This document shows positions 59,183 to 64,000 of a stretch of DNA of 64,000 nucleotides, one piece after another. The stretch covers positions 13,560 to 77,559 of the forward strand of contig CALAUA010000001.1 of the NCBI GenBank assembly GCA_937891975.1. The letters are read 5' to 3'. A program made the position numbers and the translations under genes. Positions within the stretch are counted from its first letter, which is position 1. Each line of letters starts with the position of its first letter. The notes under the pieces are model-generated. The model saw only the letters and a list, made by a program, of their open reading frames with translations. It did not search any database and had not been told where the DNA came from. The DNA is from an uncultured Bacteroidales bacterium. Its GTDB lineage: Bacteria; Bacteroidota; Bacteroidia; Bacteroidales; Paludibacteraceae.

Positions 59183-59508
59183 TTCTTTTTTTTCTTTTGA
59201 TTATTATTGTTAAATGGTATTGCACGTTGTCCCAATTTCTGCATTGTCTCATCAAAAGCAGGAAAATCACATTTCAACACGCCGTTAGACAACGTCAGTA
59301 TATCTTCTTTCAAACGAGCAATGCCCGACTCTTGCTCTTTATTCCATTGGGCATTCTTTTGGCGCATACACTGAGCAATATATATCACCATTGCTTGCTG
59401 TTTTTCCTCATCTTGCTCTTTCGCAGCTAATGCCACCATACTTTCTACAATGCGACCGTAATTGCGCATGCGAACAACACTCGTTTTTCTCAAATCTCCT
59501 TGTTCCAT
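59179..59508 (-). CDS. Short DUF4290-like protein
   Basis: 109 aa. 'VVRMRNYGRIVESMVALAAK' and 'VIYIAQCMRQKNAQW' recall the start of DUF4290 proteins (YGRNxQKMVEYA...), which are usually near twice this length. The C-terminus ends in a lysine run. It may be a shortened family member; function unknown. It is preceded by a 14-bp tandem repeat and overlaps the CotH gene. Confidence 0.6.
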   Translation of the reverse strand: MEQGDLRKTSVVRMRNYGRIVESMVALAAKEQDEEKQQAMVIYIAQCMRQKNAQWNKEQESGIARLKEDILTLSNGVLKCDFPAFDETMQKLGQRAIPFNNNNQKKKKK

Positions 59509-59518
59509 ATATCCCTAT

Positions 59519-59548
59519 CTTTAATCTCTAACCTTTAATCTCTAACCT
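59519..59548 (+). repeat. Two 14-bp units (CTTTAATCTCTAAC)
   Basis: Exact tandem duplication that can also be read as four 7-mers; it fills the gap between the DUF4290-like gene and the EEP gene. Confidence 0.85.
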
Positions 59549-60632
59549 ACTTGCTCTTAATCAAATAAATCATCGTTGGATAGTGATCTGCGTAACCATC
59601 TTGCCAAACACCACTCTTTACTGTTCGGAAAGGCGTTCCTTTGTCCTTACCCTCTTGCACGGTCAAGAATGGCTTGTTGAAAATCTGCGACTTCCAATAC
59701 ACCCATTTACCATCTTCCACTTTAGCATTCATCAATGGCTCAGAGATGAAAATCTGATCAAACAAGTTCCAACTTCCTTGATATGCCAAACTACCTACGC
59801 CGCGATCCAATTTCTGCCACATGGTATTGAAAAAACCTTGTTCAGCAACCTCTTCACGCGTTTTCTTCGCGCCCATCACAACCGCACAACTATGATTATA
59901 TGGATCGTCATTCAAATCACCCATCACAATAATCTTCGCCTTTGGCTCTTTCATATAGATACTATCGCACACTTGCTTACACAACATCGCCGCCGTATCA
60001 CGCGTCGCACGACTAGTCTCTTCACCACCATAACGACTTGGCCAGTGGTTCACACTGATATGCAATTTATCCATCACAATCTTGCGATTGTCATCCAACA
60101 TATAACCTGAAACCCATAACTGCAAACGGCTTCTCACCACACCACCATCCGCATAATGCGCTTTCAGTTCATAACCTTTAGGTTGACCTACTGGTTTGAA
60201 CATATTAGGATTGTACAAGAATCCCACATCTACGCCACGGCGATCTGGACCTTCTAACAAAATAGGCACATACGTACGATTATATTTCTCTTTCAATTCA
60301 CGACATAAGTCATGCAAACAACCTATATTTTCAACCTCAGAAACACCCACGCATGCTGCACCTCGAGGATCTTCATCTGTTCCAAGTTGTGCGATAGCAT
60401 AAGCCATATTGCGAATCTTATGCTCATACTTTAGCGATGTCCACTTCATACCACCATCAGGCAGGTATTCATAGTCATTTTTACCTTCGTCATGAATCGT
60501 GTCGAAGAGATTCTCCAGGTTGTAGAATGCCACACAACGTACTAATAGTTCCTGTGAATCAGCCAAAACCACGTTGAAACTATAGAAGGTCATCAAAATG
60601 ACCAAAACAAATCGAAAATTGGTCTGTTTCAT
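59547..60632 (-). CDS. Endonuclease/exonuclease/phosphatase-fold secreted protein (copy 1)
   Basis: 361 aa with a signal peptide (MKQTNFRFVLVILMTFYSFNVVLA). EEP motifs: 'VAFYNLENLFDT', 'GVSEVENIG', 'ISVNHWPSRYGGEE', 'IIVMGDLNDDPY' and 'DGYADHYPTMIYL'. This type is common in Bacteroidetes as a secreted nuclease-like protein. It is the first gene of the EEP/DUF4290/CotH/EEP run, transcribed back to back with ssb from overlapping promoters. Confidence 0.88.
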   Translation of the reverse strand: MKQTNFRFVLVILMTFYSFNVVLADSQELLVRCVAFYNLENLFDTIHDEGKNDYEYLPDGGMKWTSLKYEHKIRNMAYAIAQLGTDEDPRGAACVGVSEVENIGCLHDLCRELKEKYNRTYVPILLEGPDRRGVDVGFLYNPNMFKPVGQPKGYELKAHYADGGVVRSRLQLWVSGYMLDDNRKIVMDKLHISVNHWPSRYGGEETSRATRDTAAMLCKQVCDSIYMKEPKAKIIVMGDLNDDPYNHSCAVVMGAKKTREEVAEQGFFNTMWQKLDRGVGSLAYQGSWNLFDQIFISEPLMNAKVEDGKWVYWKSQIFNKPFLTVQEGKDKGTPFRTVKSGVWQDGYADHYPTMIYLIKSK

Positions 60633-60653
60633 AATTTTTTTGTTAATTCGCTA

Positions 60654-60685
60654 CAAAAGTACAATTTTTTTTTGGATTGTACAAA
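60654..60685 (-). promoter_or_regulatory. Promoter of the EEP/CotH run
   Basis: Minus strand: TTTG (60685-60682), 20 nt, TACTTTTG (60661-60654). It overlaps the divergent ssb promoter by 15 bp. Confidence 0.8.
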
Positions 60686-60702
60686 ACTTTTTTGTAATTT
60701 TG
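60671..60702 (+). promoter_or_regulatory. Promoter of ssb
   Basis: TTTG (60671-60674), 20 nt, TAATTTTG (60695-60702). It shares bases 60671-60685 with the opposing promoter. Confidence 0.75.
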
Positions 60703-60728
60703 CTGCGATTTTTCATAAAACTATTGGA

Positions 60729-60773
60729 ACACTTAAAACTTTTAGAACTTTAAGAACCCTTAAAACTTACAAA
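60729..60773 (+). repeat. 9-mer array in the ssb leader
   Basis: Five units: ACTTAAAAC, TTTTAGAAC, TTTAAGAAC, CCTTAAAAC, TTACAAAAC. They fill the leader up to the ATG. Confidence 0.8.
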
Positions 60774-60775
60774 AC

Positions 60776-61201
60776 ATGTCTTCAGTTAATAAAGTTATTT
60801 TAGTTGGCAATGTGGGTAGTGACCCAGAAATTCGTTATCTTGAACGTGGTACTGCTATCGCAAATTTCAATCTAGCAACTACTGAGCGTGGTTATACCAT
60901 GCAAAATGGTACACAAGTACCTGACCGCACAGAGTGGCATCCTATCGTATTATGGCGTAATCTTGCCGAATGGGCTGAGAAATATGTCCGCAAAGGAATG
61001 AAACTATATGTTGAGGGAAAACTGCAAACACGTACATGGGAAAAGGATGGGCAAATTCGCCGCAAGACGGAAATCATTGCAGAAAACATCCAAGTTCTCT
61101 ATCGCCCTGCAGATTATCGTAGTCCTAATAGTATTGAAGAACCACAGAACAATACTGACCAACCATCTATCCCTACTCTTGATATAGAAGACATCTTCTA
61201 A
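60776..61201 (+). CDS. ssb: Single-stranded DNA-binding protein
   Basis: 141 aa. OB fold with 'VNKVILVGNVGSDPEIRYLE', 'EWHPIVLWRNLAEWAEKYVRKG' segments and 'LYVEGKLQTRTWEKDGQ'. The acidic tip reads 'DIEDIF', equivalent to the DDDIPF protein-docking tail. It coats single-stranded DNA and recruits replication and repair factors. Confidence 0.97.
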   Translation: MSSVNKVILVGNVGSDPEIRYLERGTAIANFNLATTERGYTMQNGTQVPDRTEWHPIVLWRNLAEWAEKYVRKGMKLYVEGKLQTRTWEKDGQIRRKTEIIAENIQVLYRPADYRSPNSIEEPQNNTDQPSIPTLDIEDIF

Positions 61202-61236
61202 GTCGTTAAACTTTGATTACCCCTTGGTTAAGAAAC

Positions 61237-61273
61237 TTACACCCCTTACGCTACCTTTGCGCAAGGGGTGTAA
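61237..61273. terminator. Bidirectional terminator after ssb
   Basis: TTACACCCCTT (61237-61247) pairs with AAGGGGTGTAA (61263-61273), with a T-rich stretch after it on the plus strand; the genes on both sides converge. Confidence 0.88.
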
Positions 61274-61276
61274 ATT

Positions 61277-62137
61277 TTATTTTCCTATATGTAAGCTACA
61301 ACCTACCGCCATGTTCAATTTCTGACTATCTGCTTCAGTTATAGGTCTAATCAAATTACTTTTTGTCAATTGCCATGGTTGCAACATTACATTCACAAAA
61401 GTCTGTATCACTGCCTCATCATCCTTCACGAACCACTCTTTTTGTAGTTTCAATCCAACAAGTGTCACTGCAAAATCCCCTTGATAAGCAGTATACAAAC
61501 TCTTTGCAGGAGTAAATCCGAAGCGTGCTGCTAACGTCCAATTATTGCTCAATTGCTGATCGTATCCTAATTCTATATATGTCGAATAAGCACGTTTCAA
61601 CTCCGTTTTCACCTCTCCGTTTTCACCTTTCACTTCTGCGTAATATCCATCTCTTCCAAACGTACGAAACGCCACTAATCCACTTACTTGACCATCATAA
61701 TTCTTAGCTATTGGTATTTTATGCACATACGACACTCTCCATTCGCCAGTCGTTCCTCCCCCTTCACGTGGATGATTTTTAAAATCGAAGAATTTGGAAG
61801 GACTGCCATCGGGATATTGATCAAAATAAAAACAATATAGATAATTAATATTCAATCCCCAACGACTAAAACCTATAGTTATATCCACTTCGGGATTAAA
61901 ACCCGTGAACGTCCAATCACTTGCACCTACATTCCACCACATATTGGCATATACGCCAGCATAACTCACCGTAGCATCTAGTTGCAACGAAGGTCCACCT
62001 ACATACAATCCACGCCAAATATAATTGCTTGTTAATGTAGTATTTACCGACCAATCAAACAAAGAAGTACTCTTTGTTTCTTCTGCCATCGCCACCACTG
62101 ATGAAAGCAGAACTAGACTAATTATCCATTTTCTCAT
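61277..62137 (-). CDS. Outer-membrane porin-like protein
   Basis: 286 aa from ATG 62137, signal peptide MRKWIISLVLLSSVVAMAE. 'NTTLTSNYIWRGLYVGGPSLQ' resembles the start of TorF-type putative porins; alternating strands continue to 'KLNMAVGCSLHIGK'. Substrate unknown. Only 8 nt separate it from the TIR-protein gene upstream, so both probably come from one transcript, an unusual pairing. Confidence 0.75.
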   Translation of the reverse strand: MRKWIISLVLLSSVVAMAEETKSTSLFDWSVNTTLTSNYIWRGLYVGGPSLQLDATVSYAGVYANMWWNVGASDWTFTGFNPEVDITIGFSRWGLNINYLYCFYFDQYPDGSPSKFFDFKNHPREGGGTTGEWRVSYVHKIPIAKNYDGQVSGLVAFRTFGRDGYYAEVKGENGEVKTELKRAYSTYIELGYDQQLSNNWTLAARFGFTPAKSLYTAYQGDFAVTLVGLKLQKEWFVKDDEAVIQTFVNVMLQPWQLTKSNLIRPITEADSQKLNMAVGCSLHIGK

Positions 62138-62145
62138 GGCTACTC

Positions 62146-63555
62146 TCACTGGCAAACTGGACGAACGGACAAACCATAGCAACGATAGTCATATCCTCTC
62201 ATCATATCACTTGAGTCAAAATATATTCCCCCTGCACTATTTACACTAGAACTAACTAACGTACTTGACCAATAATTGCCATATCGCCCTACACGCTCAA
62301 GCGAACTTCCTTTGTAATAACCTGCCGCTGGCAAAAAGATACTATTGTTTGTATAACCAGATTTACAAGAAGTGATTTTATAACCAAATACTCCATTTTG
62401 TGTTGTACTCCTGCATGTGCAATTATTCAGAAGTTCTATAACTTCTTTACTCGTTGGCATACGCCACGCCCCTCCCCAAGTCACATTAGCCACATCATCT
62501 GCAATCTCAAGAGTAGTCTTTTGATCATTCATATCGTATTTGGTAATAGCATCTTCACTACCATTGCACCAACTATAAGCATTCCAACTATAATTGACTT
62601 TTGCATGCGTTTCACCCCATGCAAAATAATCACCATAACCTTCTGGTTTGCTAGCACCTACATTGCAAGTTGCCCACTTCACACTCAAGCCCAAATCCAC
62701 ATATTCATGCCCATTATGCATACCTGTTTTAGGTGATTTTTTCTTCGAGATTTGAACACTTGACTTATTTTGCTCTTCTTCCGCTAATATACGCGCTTGT
62801 TCCTTCTTCTGCTCTATCTGCAAGCGTTCTTGAGCTAGTCTAGTTTCAACTTGCAGTATGCTATCTTGCCTAACACGATTGATACTATCCAAACGCAACG
62901 CCTCTTCTGTTGCCGTTTGTAAACTATCAATAAGATACTGTTGATATTCTTCTTGTTGCACCAGTTTCTGATGATACATATGCCCCACTACTCCTGCTCC
63001 TATCAGTGCCAAACATATACCCATGCATAACCATACCCACCATTTCGACCTTTTCTTTTTGCCATCCCCTTTTATCTCTAAGTTCTTCTCATTTTTTAAT
63101 TCCCTTATTTCGTTTTTTACTTCTCCCCTCATCGGTTTATTGGTCCAAGTAGAAAAATTCTTGACCAGTTTTTCTACTTGTTTTGCGTCTTTTAAGTCTA
63201 TACAATCTACACCACCGAACTCAAACAAGAACCAATCCATTTTCTCCAACTGTGTATCTTGCAGCAGAACAGGTATGATTTTTATTCCTTTCCCTTTGGC
63301 AAAGGTTAATTCTTTTCGCGTCCACTCCGATTGGTCTGAATGTAAAGAGAGAGCAAACAACACATATTTTGACCGCTTAATCGCAGAGATAATCTTATCT
63401 CTAAATTCATCACCACTCTCTATTCCATCCAAATCAAACCATACATCAAGTGTTGGAATACGCTTTTTCAGCATCTCCGCCATTCTGCTCACCTCATCAA
63501 AATCTTTGCGTGAGTAACTTATAAAAACATCGTATTTCTTTTGTGTTTCCATCAT
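62146..63555 (-). CDS. TIR domain-membrane helix-coiled coil-FISUMP domain protein
   Basis: 469 aa from ATG 63555 (MMETQKKYDVFISYSRKDFDE). An N-terminal TIR domain (~5-125) shows 'DVFISYSRKD', 'LDVWFDLDGIESG' and 'SLHSDQSEWTRKELTFAKG', where the Glu of RKEL is placed like the catalytic Glu of NAD-cleaving TIRs. A membrane helix follows (~175-195, 'WWVWLCMGICLALIGAGVVG'), then a Gln/Glu coiled coil (~200-270) and a C-terminal Fibrobacter-succinogenes-type (FISUMP/DUF1566-like) domain from ~280 ('YVDLGLSVKWATCNVGASKP', 'GGAWRMPTSKEVIELL'). The FISUMP part would face the periplasm and the TIR part the cytoplasm. Partner gene: outer-membrane barrel. Confidence 0.88.
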   Translation of the reverse strand: MMETQKKYDVFISYSRKDFDEVSRMAEMLKKRIPTLDVWFDLDGIESGDEFRDKIISAIKRSKYVLFALSLHSDQSEWTRKELTFAKGKGIKIIPVLLQDTQLEKMDWFLFEFGGVDCIDLKDAKQVEKLVKNFSTWTNKPMRGEVKNEIRELKNEKNLEIKGDGKKKRSKWWVWLCMGICLALIGAGVVGHMYHQKLVQQEEYQQYLIDSLQTATEEALRLDSINRVRQDSILQVETRLAQERLQIEQKKEQARILAEEEQNKSSVQISKKKSPKTGMHNGHEYVDLGLSVKWATCNVGASKPEGYGDYFAWGETHAKVNYSWNAYSWCNGSEDAITKYDMNDQKTTLEIADDVANVTWGGAWRMPTSKEVIELLNNCTCRSTTQNGVFGYKITSCKSGYTNNSIFLPAAGYYKGSSLERVGRYGNYWSSTLVSSSVNSAGGIYFDSSDMMRGYDYRCYGLSVRPVCQ

Positions 63556-63584
63556 AATAATTCGATTGTACTTACAATTCGTTG

Positions 63585-63616
63585 CAAAGATACAACAAAA
63601 AATGCAAATACGCAAG
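63585..63616 (-). promoter_or_regulatory. Promoter of the TIR-protein gene
   Basis: Minus strand: CTTG (63616-63613), 20 nt, TATCTTTG (63592-63585). Confidence 0.75.
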
Positions 63617-63741
63617 TTTGGCGCACATTATATTCACCTTCAAAGCAATTTTCCATTAGAAAATACTCCTTGAGTAATACTTTATTTTGTATCTAGCATC
63701 ACTATACAAACAAAGAGCCCTGATGATACATACACAAAGAA

Positions 63742-63767
63742 CCCCGAAGATTTCTCTTCGAGGTTCT
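63742..63767 (-). terminator. Hairpin downstream of the decoy 5S-like end
   Basis: Plus strand AACCCCGAAGA / TCTTCGAGGTT stem; it is followed by the first copy of CTGAAAATGGCGGCTACCT. Confidence 0.6.
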
Positions 63768-63903
63768 GAAAATGGCGGCTACCTGTCGCGTTCGGTCATC
63801 TCGTGCATGACTGTCGCCTTGCGACATTGGGCACTCGACGCCACCCGCTCTCCCCACAAATTAAAAATTTGCGGGGACCCCGACGATAAGGAGAGTAGGT
63901 AGC
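63765..63903 (-). repeat. Duplicated 5S 3'-end motif bordering a ~120-bp palindromic element
   Basis: TCTGAAAATGGCGGCTACCT occurs at 63765-63784 and again at 63946-63965 at the true 5S end. Between them lie an inverted partner GGAGAGTAGGTAGC (63890-63903) and hairpins such as CCCCACAAATT/ATTTGCGGGG. It looks like a small non-coding element or the scar of a duplicated 5S end. The 63556-63954 gap has no gene. Confidence 0.6.
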
Positions 63904-63919
63904 ATCACCATATATGCAA

Positions 63920-63949
63920 AGAGAGCCTAAGTATTACTTAGACTCTCTG
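63920..63949 (-). terminator. Hairpin after 5S rRNA
   Basis: AGAGAG-CCTAAGTATTACTTAG-ACTCTCT stem just beyond the 5S 3' end; probable end of the rRNA operon transcript. Confidence 0.65.
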
Positions 63950-63954
63950 AAAAT

Positions 63955-64000
63955 GGCGGCTACCTACTCTCCCACAAACGCAGTACCATCGGCGTTGCTG
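63955..64000 (-). rRNA. rrf: 5S ribosomal RNA, 3' end (partial, runs off the window)
   Basis: The minus strand reads CAGCAACGCCGATGGTACTG, continues through GGGAGAGTAGGTAGCCGCC and ends. That is the typical 3' half of 5S rRNA. It implies an rRNA operon to the right, transcribed towards this window. Confidence 0.9.

Overview
The window is chromosomal DNA of a member of the order Bacteroidales. This rests on the complete type IX secretion (T9SS) core set porP-gldK-gldL-gldM-gldN, on many Bacteroidetes-restricted families (DUF3098, DUF2795, DUF4290, DUF4249, DUF4465, DUF4954, TonB-dependent receptors), and on promoters of the Bacteroidetes sigma-ABfr type (TTTG, 20 nt, TAnnTTTG). Sixteen promoters of this type were located, all with the same 20-nt spacer. 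Genus cannot be fixed from the sequence alone; a gut or rumen lineage is plausible. No tRNA gene, CRISPR array or transposase gene was noticed. The 3' end of a 5S rRNA lies at the right edge.

Layout. 1-8249: a cobalamin uptake locus (end of a BtuB-like receptor, BtuG-like propeller lipoprotein, PKD-like surface lipoprotein, BtuF/BtuC/BtuD-like ABC importer), then a YidE/AspT-type transporter followed by a DUF4465 (BtuH-like) protein. 8296-12821 (minus): rpsO, a coiled-coil membrane protein with murF, and a CotH-family protein behind a structured RNA candidate. 13526-21207 (minus): an MFS transporter and an envelope-biogenesis run (two PorG-like barrels, uppS, bamA, two ompH/skp, a 41-aa protein). 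21294-25493 (minus): radA, rnz, an exonuclease and dnaN. 25676-26527: murI (plus). 26770-45652 (minus): a T9SS cargo protein, a DUF1016 nuclease, a sugar phosphomutase, DUF4954, polA, ung, queA, truB, uppP, DUF3098, ftsX, then gldN-gldM-gldL-gldK-porP and DUF2795. 45745-47261 (minus): a cobalamin adenosyltransferase and a methyltransferase, divergent from an SpmA-SpmB fusion and ybeY. 49626-54000: a lipoprotein/TonB receptor/DUF4249 surface unit. 54223-56385: an EF-G2-like factor. 56502-60632 (minus): two EEP-fold proteins around a CotH protein and a short DUF4290 protein. 60776-63555: ssb, then (minus) an outer-membrane barrel co-transcribed with a membrane-anchored TIR protein.

The striking theme is not one cassette but heavy invasion by very short repeats. 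Several families are interleaved: 7-bp, 9-bp, 10-bp and 11-bp tandem arrays; a GC-rich palindrome (core CTCCCTAAAGGGAG-like); and a mini-hairpin family whose flanks are constant (TAG...CGTCC) while the stem sequence differs from copy to copy yet stays self-complementary. They fill intergenic gaps and 5' leaders and also sit in frame inside essential genes (murF, murI, ybeY, polA, a methyltransferase, a BtuG-like gene). PolA also lacks nearly all of its 3'-5' proofreading domain.

Two structured elements deserve a look. One is a promoter-driven RNA whose first ~56 nt can form an H-type pseudoknot (13151 downwards). The other is a set of interleaved inverted repeats beside a DUF1016 nuclease gene (27542-27730). 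All functions are inferred from reading the sequence; no database search was run.
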